Assembly: GCA_050955025.1 (NCBI GenBank) | Contig: JBPBQX010000330.1 | Location: forward strand, 1 to 50,232 | Source of the DNA: CAXSEF01 sp050955025 | GTDB taxonomy: Bacteria > Pseudomonadota > Alphaproteobacteria > Acetobacterales > Acetobacteraceae | Reading direction: 5' to 3' | Length of the DNA: 50,232 nt | Part shown: positions 16,576 to 24,508 of the stretch, piece by piece | Layout of the letters: every line of letters begins with the position of its first letter | Position numbering within the stretch: the first letter of the stretch is position 1 | Translations under genes and position numbers: made by a program | Notes under the pieces: generated by a model | The model's input: only the letters and a program-made list of their open reading frames with translations | Told to the model about the DNA's origin: nothing | Databases searched by the model: none

Positions 16576-17960
16576 GTGCCCCCTCCGGCAGCGGCCGTGA
16601 CAGGGGCTCGCCCCGTCCTGAACCCGTTCGCCGGGTGGCGCTCCGGCAGCCGCGGCCCCTGTCCGAACAGCTTCTCCCGCAGGGTGCCGGATGCGTAACC
16701 CTGCCTGAAGGCGCCGCGCCGCTGCAGCTCGGGCACCAGCAGCTCGACCACGTCGGCAAAGGTTTCCGGCATCACCACGCTGGCCAGGTTGTAGCCGTCC
16801 ACGCCGGTCTCCTCCATCCACCGCACGAGGAACTCCGCCACCGTCGCCGGCGAGCCCACGGCCAGCGGCCCGACCCCGCCGATCGCCACGTGCTCCGCGA
16901 CCTCGCCGACGGTCCACGCGCGCGACGGGTCGGCGCGGGTGAAGTTCTCCATGACCGTGCGGCCGGCGTCGCTCCGGACGTGGCGCACGAGCTGGCCCGG
17001 ATCGATGTCGGAGTAGTCCACCCCGGTCCAGCCGGACAGCAGCACCAGCGCGCCCTCGGTGCTGACGTGGCGCCGGTACTCCGCGAGCTTGTCCTGCGCC
17101 TCGACGTCGGTGCGGCCCACCACCACCGTCATCAGCGCGAACACCAGCAGGTCTTCGGCCTCTCGCCCGGCTGCCAGCACGCGGCGGCGCAGTTCCGCTA
17201 CGCGCGGCGCGATCACGCGCGCGGAAGGGCCGGACATGAACACGCATTCCGCGTGGCGAGCCGCGAAGGCCAGTCCGGCCGGCGAGCTGCCCGCCTGGTA
17301 CAGCACCGGGGTGCGCTGCGGCGAGGGTTCGCACAGGTGGATGCCGTCGAGGCGGTAGTGTTCGCCGCGGTGGTGCACGGCGTGCACGCGCGAGGGCTCG
17401 GCATAGAGGCCGCGCGCCCGGTCGGCCAGCACCGCGCCGTCCTCCCAGCTGCCTTCCCACAGCTTGTAGGCAAGCTGCATGTACTCCTCGGCAATGTCGT
17501 AGCGCGCGTCATGCGCCACCTGCCGCGGCCGGCCCATCGCGCGGGCGGCGCTGTCGAGGTAGCTGGTGACCACGTTCCAGCCGACCCGTCCTTCCGTCAG
17601 GTGGTCGAGCGTGGAAAGCCGGCGGGCCAGCAGGTAGGGCGGCTCGTAGCTCAGCGAGGAGGTGATGCCGAACCCCAGGTGCCGCGTCACCGCGGCCATC
17701 GCCGGGACCAGCAGCATCGGGTCGCCCAGCGGCACCTGGGCGGCACGGCGCAGCGCCGCGTCCGGGCTCGATCCGAACACGTCGTACGGCCCCAGCACGT
17801 CGGCGAGGAACAGCCCGTCCAGGCAGCCCCGCTCGAGCAGGCGCGCCAGCCCCGTCCAGTGCGCAAGACTGTTGTAGTCGGTCGAGCGGTCGCGCGGGTG
17901 GGTCCACAGGCCCGGCGAGACGTGCCCGACCGCGTTCATGGAGAAGGCGTTCAGCCGCAT
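16572..17960 (-). CDS. LLM-class flavin-dependent monooxygenase (NtaA/SnaA/DszA group)
   Basis: A 462-residue luciferase-like monooxygenase that uses FMNH2 from a separate reductase. Features of the nitrilotriacetate-monooxygenase group are MNAVGHVSPGLWTHPRD at the start, LDGLFLADVLGPYDVF near 45-60, ITSSLSYEPPYLLARR and STLDHLTEGRVGWNVVTSY near 115-140, AEEYMQLAYKLWEGSW, and VLYQAGSSPAGLAFAARHAE. The C-terminal DGYNLASVVMPETFADVVELLVPELQRRG is typical. ATG 17960 starts the recognisable fold; the frame runs 16 codons further up. It is coupled by a GTGA overlap to the downstream kinase. The likely job is oxidation of an organosulfur or aminopolycarboxylate compound. It sits inside the glycan region with no obvious link to it. 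Confidence 0.88.
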   Translation of the reverse strand: MRLNAFSMNAVGHVSPGLWTHPRDRSTDYNSLAHWTGLARLLERGCLDGLFLADVLGPYDVFGSSPDAALRRAAQVPLGDPMLLVPAMAAVTRHLGFGITSSLSYEPPYLLARRLSTLDHLTEGRVGWNVVTSYLDSAARAMGRPRQVAHDARYDIAEEYMQLAYKLWEGSWEDGAVLADRARGLYAEPSRVHAVHHRGEHYRLDGIHLCEPSPQRTPVLYQAGSSPAGLAFAARHAECVFMSGPSARVIAPRVAELRRRVLAAGREAEDLLVFALMTVVVGRTDVEAQDKLAEYRRHVSTEGALVLLSGWTGVDYSDIDPGQLVRHVRSDAGRTVMENFTRADPSRAWTVGEVAEHVAIGGVGPLAVGSPATVAEFLVRWMEETGVDGYNLASVVMPETFADVVELLVPELQRRGAFRQGYASGTLREKLFGQGPRLPERHPANGFRTGRAPVTAAAGGGT

Positions 17961-18004
17961 CTGCCTGGTCACGGGCCGGGTCCGGGATGGCGCGGGACGA
18001 ACAG

Positions 18005-18118
18005 GCAAGGTTGAGGCTCTGCCTCAAACTCCGCCAAAGGCTCGCCTTTGGAATCCACGACTTAAGAGAAGGGTTTCCAAAGGTCCCTGCCCTTTGGCGG
18101 GTTCGGGCAGAGCCCGAT
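18005..18118 (-). repeat. Palindromic intergenic element, copy D (four stems)
   Basis: Four stems: TTGAGGC/GCCTCAA at 18011-18027, CCAAAGGC/GCCTTTGG at 18034-18051, CCAAAGG/CCTTTGG at 18077-18097, and TCGGGC/GCCCGA at 18103-18117. It lies 18 nt downstream of the stop of the minus-strand glycosyltransferase at 18137. Copy E is nearly the same over its whole length. Confidence 0.85.
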
Positions 18119-18136
18119 TTATCCTTGTCCAGGACA

Positions 18137-19189
18137 TCAGGCTGCCGCCGGAATCGAGAGTAGCTCCGGAAGCTCCGAGCGGACCCAGTCGATGTAGCTG
18201 CCCGGCCCGGTGCGGAACGGGTCGTCGAACGCGGCGAGAAGGTCGGCACGCCCGCGGAACAGCAGGCGCAGGGGTTTCGGGATCGGCCGGCCGTCCGCGA
18301 ACTGTCCGTAGTGCCAGGGCACCGCGCCGTCGCGGGTGCCGGGGCCGGACGCGATCTGGCGGCGGTACCACTCCCAGATCTCGAAGGCCGCCAGGTTGGA
18401 GCCGGCATAGCGGCGCACCATGACGTCGCCGGCGGTGCCGATCTTCGTGAAGTGGTAGAACTTCAGCTTCGCGTTGTTGACGGTGATGGCGCCGTCGCGG
18501 CCGATCCGCAGGGTGCGCCGGCTGAGGTTCCAGCTCGCGACGTTGCAGCCGGGGTCTCGGTGGACGTGGAGGCGCTCGAACAGGGCGGGCACCAGGTCGC
18601 AGTACTTCTGGTCGGTGAAGATGCCGCTCTCGACCTCGTCATAGCAGGCGCGGTGCAGCTGCGCGGCCCACCAGGCGGCGAAGCGCCGGCCCTCGGCGTC
18701 GGAGCGCACCGCGAGGAAGCCGAGGTTGAACACGCCGTAACGCAGCGAGGTCAGCTCGTTGTCGGCGATCGCGGCTGGGGCCTCGTTGGCGTCGAGCTGG
18801 TGGGGCGTGAGCACGATGGAGTGGCGGTCGAGCAGGGCCTCGAGGTCGTCAAGCGGGTGGAACAACGCGATGTCAGGGTCGAAATACACGACCTTGTCGT
18901 AGCGCTCGAGCAGGTGGAGCAGGGCGTGGCCCTTTACCGCGGTGCAGGCCTCGACGACGTCGTGCTTGAACAGCCAAGCGCGCAGCCTGGGGATGCTCAG
19001 CGCGGCGAGCGGGATCACGCCGTCGAAGCAGGCGAGCGCGTCGGCGGGGTCGACGCCGGGCGGCGGCTCGTCGACCACCACGGCATGGATCGGCCAGTCC
19101 GGGTGGGCGCGGCGCAGGCTGTCGCACAGCACTCGCGCGCGCGACAGATAGGCGTAGGTGAAGCTCGTGTAGCAGCAGGTCCGGCTTAT
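18137..19189 (-). CDS. Glycosyltransferase (GT8-like nucleotide-sugar transferase), apparent ATA start
   Basis: A predicted sugar transferase of about 350 residues. The first strand CCYTSFTYAYLSRARVLCDSL, the YDKVVYFDPDIALFHPLDDL block with its D-x-D metal site, and NLGFLAVR and TDQKYCDLVP further on mark a GT-A-fold enzyme of the GT8-like group. The C-terminus (WHYGQFADGRPIP ... FRTGPGSYIDWV) is as in related cell-surface transferases. No ATG, GTG or TTG precedes the conserved first strand. The reading frame meets the previous stop at CCATAAG, where ATA (19187-19189) overlaps the TAA. This is an ATGA-type junction with ATG replaced by ATA, so a non-standard start or a base error is likely. 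The next in-frame start, GTG at 19130-19132, would drop the first strand. Confidence 0.8.
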   Translation of the reverse strand: MSRTCCYTSFTYAYLSRARVLCDSLRRAHPDWPIHAVVVDEPPPGVDPADALACFDGVIPLAALSIPRLRAWLFKHDVVEACTAVKGHALLHLLERYDKVVYFDPDIALFHPLDDLEALLDRHSIVLTPHQLDANEAPAAIADNELTSLRYGVFNLGFLAVRSDAEGRRFAAWWAAQLHRACYDEVESGIFTDQKYCDLVPALFERLHVHRDPGCNVASWNLSRRTLRIGRDGAITVNNAKLKFYHFTKIGTAGDVMVRRYAGSNLAAFEIWEWYRRQIASGPGTRDGAVPWHYGQFADGRPIPKPLRLLFRGRADLLAAFDDPFRTGPGSYIDWVRSELPELLSIPAAA

Positions 19190-21699
19190 GGGAGGCCGGC
19201 TCCGGCCAGGGCATGTCCGGCGGCCGGCTCCGGGACGGACCCGGGCGGAGGCTCGGCAGCGGGCGCCAGCGTGGCGGTGGTGCCGCAATGCACGAGGCGG
19301 CCGACTTGGCTGCCCTGCGCGATGCAGAGCCGGACGTATTCGACTGCGCGGCCGGACACCAGGAAGTCGGTGCAGGCGGAGGCATCGTCGAGCACCAGGC
19401 CCCGGCCGGAACGGAGCACCTCGGCGGCGACGTTGCCGCTGTCGGCCAGGGTGAGGATGTCCGCGCCCGACGCGATCGCCTCGTAGGCCACGTAGGAGAA
19501 GGTCTCGGGCCAAGGCGCGGGCATCACGACCAGGTCGATGGCGTGCGCCTCCAGAGCCTCGCGCGTGGCGTCGCGCTGGTCGGGGGCGACCTGCACGGCG
19601 ACGTGGCGGATCCAGGCGGGCGCCCGCGGTGCCGGCGCGTCCGAGAAGTGGTAGAAGCGGTAGGCGCCGCCCTCGCCGCACTCGCCCGCCATGTCGAGGA
19701 ACGCGGGCCAGCCCTTGTGTGCGCCGGGATGGCCGACAAAGGCGACACGCACCGGGTGGGCCGGGGTGCCGCGTCGTTCCGGGGCCACCAGGCTGCGTCG
19801 GATGGCCGTGAACTCGATGCGCGCGTGGGGATGAACGCGCGTGGAGCGCACAGGCAGCACGACGGCATCGGCAACGGGCAGGTCTGGGGCCTGCTGGCCG
19901 ACAGGTGGCGTGCGGAGGCTGGCGCGGCCATCTTGCCAGGCCCGCAACGCCGCACGAGACGGGGCCACGATGTCGGGCGAGACCGCCGCGAACAGCGCCT
20001 GCATCTGCGCGAGGTGTCCCGCGCGGGCAGGGCCGTGGATGCAGACGCGGCAGGCCTGGCTGCCGGGCGGGGGAGCGCCGCAGAACGTCGCGTCGTTGCG
20101 CAGCAGGTTGAAGCCCTCGCACAGCGTCGAATAGTCGTGCAGCCAGAGCACGGTGCTCTCGGGGCGCAGCGCGTCGTGCAGGACGGCCACGTCGGCGGTG
20201 GCGTGACCGAGCAGGCAGTGCAGCACCAGCAGGCGCCGCGGCGGCAGCTCCGGCGCCAGCGCGCGCAGGGCGGCGGCAAGGCCGACCGCGTCGAGGTGGC
20301 CGATCTCGGCGCCGTCCAGGGTGAGGCGCAGGAACAGCGGGCCGTCGGCGTCGTTGGCGAGACGGAGGCGCGGCACCACGGGCGAGACGTGCAGGTAGGC
20401 ACCTCCTGCGGCCCGGAAGCGCGCCTCCTCGTCCGCGATGAAGATTTGCGTGCCGCCGACCACGCGCCGGTAGGGATCGTGGCTGAGCGAGAGCACGAAG
20501 GCGGAGGCCGGGCCCGGGCCGCCCGCCTCCGCCAGGCTGCGGCGCAGCAGGGCGAGGATGGCGGCGGGGTCGAGCACGCTCAGCGAGTCGGACGCCTCGT
20601 AGTCGCGGGTGCGCTCGTCGGCGGTGCGCAGCGCACCGAGCAGGGTGCGCTGGAAGCCGGTGCGGTCGACGGGATGGCGGCCCTCGCGCTGGCCGAGCAC
20701 GGCGTAGTGCCACAGCGGGTTGATGTCGCGCGCCGCCACCTCGGGATTGGTTTCCAGGTAGTAGCGGGTGTGGAACGAGCGGGACGGGTTGCGTCCCTCG
20801 CGCCAGCCGTAGCGGCAGTAGTGCAGCAGCGGATCGTCGCCGCTCGCGAGCACGTCGGGGTAGGTGGCGAGGTAGTGCGTGCGGTCGACCAGCGGCGCGA
20901 TGCGGGCCAGCTCGGCGGGCGCGCGCTCCAGCATGGAGCCGAAAGGCGGGCGCAACGGATCGACCGGCAGCCGTCCCTCGGCGCGGCCGGCAAGCACGTA
21001 GTGCCAGAGCGGGTTGATGCCTTCGCGCGCCACGTCGGGATGGGCAGCCAGGTAGAATCGCGTGTCGAAGGAAAGGCCGGGGCTGCGGCCCTCGCGCCAG
21101 CCGTGGCGCAGGAAGTGCGCCAGCGCCTCCGCCCTTGCGGGTGCGGCCGACGGGTCGGCGAAACCGGCAAGGTAGTGGTCCGCCTCGAAGAACGGGGCCG
21201 ACGCACGGCGTTCCCCGCCGGCGGCGGCGTCGAGACCGTCGGACGGGTCCTGGCCGGACGCAGCCAGCTCGTTCGCGGCGAGTTCGGGCAGGGTGCGCGC
21301 GGGGTCAGGCAGCCACGCCGTCCACCCGGGACGGGTGGAACGGCCGCGGACGTGGGCGGCGAGCGCAGGCTGCGCGGGGCTTGGTGCTCCGGGCCGGTCG
21401 GCAGAGACGGTCGGGTGCTGCCAGCCGCGCAGGACGATCCGAACCGGCGTCTCGCGCAGACCCGCTCCGGACGTCGGCGCGCCGACGCCGCCTGTGCCGC
21501 GGCCGGCACCGGCATCGCGGACGGAAGGGTTGCCCACGGCGAGCATGTCCATGGCGGGGTCGCCCGGAGCGTCTCCGGCTTCCTCGAGCCGGTCCACAGG
21601 CCCGAGAAGGCCGCGTTCTGTGTCCGGGATCATGATGCGGCGTTCGGGCATCGCGACACATGGCATGGAACGCCGCGTCGCCGGGAGCCGGCCATCCAT
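19186..21699 (-). CDS. Glycosyltransferase (GT4 type) with PDV-HY-EGR repeats
   Basis: An 837-residue protein. Residues 1-165 are low-complexity and unrecognised. Residues about 170-345 hold four repeat units (FEADHYLAGFADPS, FYLAAHPDV then HYVLAGRAEGR, HYLATYPDV then HYCRYGWREGR, YYLETNPEV then HYAVLGQREGRHP). The remaining 490 residues are a GT4-like transferase: GGTQIFIADEEA, LLVLHCLLGHAT, LWLHDYSTLCEGFN, then FVGHPGAHKGW and PAPWPETFSYVAYEAIASG, the last being the sugar-nucleotide-binding helix region. The start is uncertain: ATG 21699, 21651 or 21633 all lack a good Shine-Dalgarno. It is followed, with overlapping stop and start, by the GT8-like gene. It is divergent from the glycine-rich surface protein at 21959. 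Confidence 0.8.
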   Translation of the reverse strand: MDGRLPATRRSMPCVAMPERRIMIPDTERGLLGPVDRLEEAGDAPGDPAMDMLAVGNPSVRDAGAGRGTGGVGAPTSGAGLRETPVRIVLRGWQHPTVSADRPGAPSPAQPALAAHVRGRSTRPGWTAWLPDPARTLPELAANELAASGQDPSDGLDAAAGGERRASAPFFEADHYLAGFADPSAAPARAEALAHFLRHGWREGRSPGLSFDTRFYLAAHPDVAREGINPLWHYVLAGRAEGRLPVDPLRPPFGSMLERAPAELARIAPLVDRTHYLATYPDVLASGDDPLLHYCRYGWREGRNPSRSFHTRYYLETNPEVAARDINPLWHYAVLGQREGRHPVDRTGFQRTLLGALRTADERTRDYEASDSLSVLDPAAILALLRRSLAEAGGPGPASAFVLSLSHDPYRRVVGGTQIFIADEEARFRAAGGAYLHVSPVVPRLRLANDADGPLFLRLTLDGAEIGHLDAVGLAAALRALAPELPPRRLLVLHCLLGHATADVAVLHDALRPESTVLWLHDYSTLCEGFNLLRNDATFCGAPPPGSQACRVCIHGPARAGHLAQMQALFAAVSPDIVAPSRAALRAWQDGRASLRTPPVGQQAPDLPVADAVVLPVRSTRVHPHARIEFTAIRRSLVAPERRGTPAHPVRVAFVGHPGAHKGWPAFLDMAGECGEGGAYRFYHFSDAPAPRAPAWIRHVAVQVAPDQRDATREALEAHAIDLVVMPAPWPETFSYVAYEAIASGADILTLADSGNVAAEVLRSGRGLVLDDASACTDFLVSGRAVEYVRLCIAQGSQVGRLVHCGTTATLAPAAEPPPGSVPEPAAGHALAGAGLP

Positions 21700-21958
21700 G
21701 GCTGCGGAGGACGAACAGCGGCAATCCCGTCGGTCTGGGTCAAGAGGTATATCCCGTTCTGGTCGCAGCGTGCAGCAGGATAATCACCGCCGGCATGGCT
21801 TCCGATCCATGATGCACGTCCTGCACGAACCTTGGCTATCCTGACCCTGAAAGCAGAGGTGTTGCGGTTGTATGCAACCATTGCTTGTGCGATTCATTCG
21901 GCCATGTTAGCCGGGTTGCGACGCATACCGATACCTTTCCTTACCCTTGGGGCATACG

Positions 21959-24325
21959 ATGGCCGGTAATCCGCTGACAGTCACCGGGGGCGCGGATCAT
22001 CCTGCGGTCAGCCTGCAGTTCGACGCGAGCGATCGCGCGAGGCTGCTGGGCGAGGCGCTCGCCAGCATGATCGACGGGCAGTATTCCGCCACCCAGGCGT
22101 CGGTGTACGGTGCCGGTGGCGACCCGGCCTCGTCCTACGTCATCGTGCCGGCCGGCACGACGGGCACGGTGGACGTGACCGGCGTCGGCGCGGTGGCGGT
22201 GCAGGATACGGCACCGCTCACCGTGACGGGAGGCGGTTCCGGCAGCCAGTCGGTCCTGGCGGGCGACGGGGGGCTGGTCTTCTCGGCGGCCGCAGGCAAC
22301 ACCACCGTGGTCGCAGGCGGCGGCGACAACTCGGTGTCCTTCGCCGGCGGGACCGGCACGAACGCCACCTACCTGAGCGTCGGCAACGACACCGTGGCTG
22401 GTGGCGACGGTGCCAGCACCATCGACGCGGGCGGCGGCACCAACCTGGTGCGCACCGGCGCGGGCACCAGCAGCGTGATCGTTCAAGGCAACGACCGGGT
22501 CGAGCTGGGCAGCGGCGCCGCCACGGTGGGGGTGATCGGCTCCGGCAGCGCCACGGTGACCGGCGGCGCAGGCGGCACGCTCGATTTCCAGGGCGGAAGT
22601 GCTGCTTCCACCGTGCAGGGCGGCGGCACGACGGGTGATCGAATCGAGGGGCGCAATGGCGGCGGCCTCCTGGTCGGCGGCAGCGGCGGGGCCAACACGA
22701 TCATCGGTGGCGCGGGCGTTGCCACCATCGTCGGCGGCGGCGACGGCGACTACCTCGAAGGCAGCTCCGGACAGGACCTGATCACCGCGGGCGCCGGCAG
22801 CGAGACCGTGGCGGCGATGGCGGGCGGCGACACGCTGGTTGGCGGCAGCGGGCAGACCATGTTCCTCCTGCAGAACGCGGACGACGTCACGACCCAGGTG
22901 GACCTCGGCTCCGGCGCGGCCACGGTGGCGGTGCTCGGGGACGGCGCGGCCTTGGTGACCGGCGGCGGGAGCGGCTCGCTGAACTTCCAGGGCGGCAGTG
23001 CGGCCTCGACCGTGAACGGCGGGGACACGACGGGCGACAGGATCGAGGGACGTGACGGCGGCGGCCTCCTGGTCGGCGGCAGCGGCGGAGCCAACACCAT
23101 CATCGGCGGCACGGGTGCTGCCACCATCGTCGGCGGCGGCGATGGCGACTACCTCGAGGGCAACTCCGGCCAGGACTCCATCATCGCGGGCGCCGGCAGA
23201 GAGACCGTGGTGGCGATGGCATCCGACGACACGCTGGTCGGCGGCGACGGCACCACCACCTTCGTGGCCGACACCACGCTGGGCAGCACGCAGATCGAGC
23301 TCGGCGCCGGCACCTCGAACGTGGTCGTCACCGGCAGCGGCGGCACGGTGGTGATGGACAACGGCAACGGCGGAGGCACGCTGAACTTCACCGGCGGCAG
23401 CGCCCCCAGCATCGTGCTCGGCGGCAGCACCGGCGGCGACCGCATCGAGGGCCGGGATGGCGGCGGCGTCCTCGGGGCCGGCAGCGGCGGCAACAGCACG
23501 GTGATCGGCGGCAACGGCGCCGCCACGATCCAGGGCGGCGGCACAGGCGACTACCTGGAGGGCAATTCTGGGCGCGACCTGATCACGGCCGGGTCGGGCA
23601 GCGAGCAGCTGGTGGCGCGCGTGAGCGGCGACACGCTGCAGGGCGGCACGGACGCGAACGCGACCACCGTGTTCGTGGTCAACGGCGCGGACAGCGTGGC
23701 GCTGGGCGCGGGGCATTCCGTGGTCGTCGTGGGGGCAGTGCCGCCAGGTGGGGCGAACCCGAACCCGGCCGACGTCGGCTCGGCGGTGGTGACCGGCAGC
23801 ACGGTCGGTGGCGCCACGCTGCTGTTCGAGGGCGGGATGAACGCCAGCACGGTGCAGGCAGGCACCGCGGGCGCCACGATCTATGCCGGCGCGGGCGGCG
23901 GCGTGTTCAGCGGCGGCTCGGACGGCGGCAACGTGCTGATCGGCCAGGGCGGCAACGTGTCGCTGACCGGCGCCGTGTCCGGGGACTACCTCGAAGGCGG
24001 CACCGGCACCAACCTGCTCACCGCGGGCGCGGGCAACGAGACGCTGGTGGCAGGCACCGGAAGCGACACGCTCGCGGTGGGTGGCGGCGACGACGTGTTG
24101 TCGTTCGTCAAGGAGACGGCGGCGCAGGGTGCGCAGACCTACAACGTGGACCAGTTCAACGCCGGCGACGTGCTCTACTTCAAGGACTCCGCGACCTCCG
24201 ACTACGCCATCACCCACCAGACCGTGTCGGGCGGGGCCACCACGATCACGCTCGCCGACCAGACGAGGATCGTCATCCAGGGCACCACGGCCACCATCGG
24301 CGGCGGCAGCTTCAGCCACGGCTGA
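21959..24325 (+). CDS. Glycine-rich tandem-repeat surface protein (RTX/adhesin-like)
   Basis: A 788-residue protein built from Gly, Ala, Ser and Thr, likely secreted. After an 80-residue head come four degenerate units of about 120-135 residues, each containing FQGGSAASTV, GDRIEGR-x-GG, TIIGG-x-G-x-ATI, GGGDGDYLEG and ITAGAGSET-like blocks. This gives a beta-roll or beta-helix of stacked turns. The strict RTX nonapeptide GGxGxDxLx is only partly kept (GNDTVAGGDG, GGGDDVLSF). The C-terminal 70 residues (VDQFNAGDVLYF, TTITLADQTRIVIQG) resemble the type I secretion tail of RTX proteins. No N-terminal signal is seen, consistent with a C-terminal secretion signal. ATG 21959 is chosen; TTG 21947 is open upstream. 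No T1SS genes are adjacent. An adhesin or S-layer-like function is inference. Confidence 0.75.
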   Translation: MAGNPLTVTGGADHPAVSLQFDASDRARLLGEALASMIDGQYSATQASVYGAGGDPASSYVIVPAGTTGTVDVTGVGAVAVQDTAPLTVTGGGSGSQSVLAGDGGLVFSAAAGNTTVVAGGGDNSVSFAGGTGTNATYLSVGNDTVAGGDGASTIDAGGGTNLVRTGAGTSSVIVQGNDRVELGSGAATVGVIGSGSATVTGGAGGTLDFQGGSAASTVQGGGTTGDRIEGRNGGGLLVGGSGGANTIIGGAGVATIVGGGDGDYLEGSSGQDLITAGAGSETVAAMAGGDTLVGGSGQTMFLLQNADDVTTQVDLGSGAATVAVLGDGAALVTGGGSGSLNFQGGSAASTVNGGDTTGDRIEGRDGGGLLVGGSGGANTIIGGTGAATIVGGGDGDYLEGNSGQDSIIAGAGRETVVAMASDDTLVGGDGTTTFVADTTLGSTQIELGAGTSNVVVTGSGGTVVMDNGNGGGTLNFTGGSAPSIVLGGSTGGDRIEGRDGGGVLGAGSGGNSTVIGGNGAATIQGGGTGDYLEGNSGRDLITAGSGSEQLVARVSGDTLQGGTDANATTVFVVNGADSVALGAGHSVVVVGAVPPGGANPNPADVGSAVVTGSTVGGATLLFEGGMNASTVQAGTAGATIYAGAGGGVFSGGSDGGNVLIGQGGNVSLTGAVSGDYLEGGTGTNLLTAGAGNETLVAGTGSDTLAVGGGDDVLSFVKETAAQGAQTYNVDQFNAGDVLYFKDSATSDYAITHQTVSGGATTITLADQTRIVIQGTTATIGGGSFSHG

Positions 24326-24351
24326 GGCCCGCGCTCCTGATGCGCGGCCGG

Positions 24352-24466
24352 CAAGGTTGAGGCTCTGCCTCAAACTCCGCCAAAGGCTCGCCTTTGGAAT
24401 CCACTACCTAAGAGATGGGTTTCCAAAGGCCCCTGGCCTTTGGCGGGTCCGGGCAGAGCCCGGCCT
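24352..24466 (+). repeat. Palindromic intergenic element, copy E (four stems)
   Basis: Stems: TTGAGGC/GCCTCAA at 24358-24374, CCAAAGGC/GCCTTTGG at 24380-24397, CCAAAGGC/GCCTTTGG at 24423-24443, and CCGGGC/GCCCGG at 24449-24463. It starts 27 nt after the surface-protein stop. Compared with copy D the last two stems are one pair longer, and each extra pair is perfect. Confidence 0.85.
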
Positions 24467-24508
24467 TGCGTGCTTGCGGACCGGCGCCCTCCTGCAGCGC
24501 GGCACGTC

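Noticed and set aside
15931..17460. Long minus-strand frame covering both the kinase and the monooxygenase
   Set aside because: Its upstream two-thirds are antisense-like Arg/Gly-rich sequence over the monooxygenase; only the part from GTG 16575 has kinase motifs.
21959..24325. Calling the glycine-rich protein a canonical RTX toxin
   Set aside because: The nonapeptide GGxGxDxxx is mostly degenerate and no acyltransferase or T1SS gene is present.
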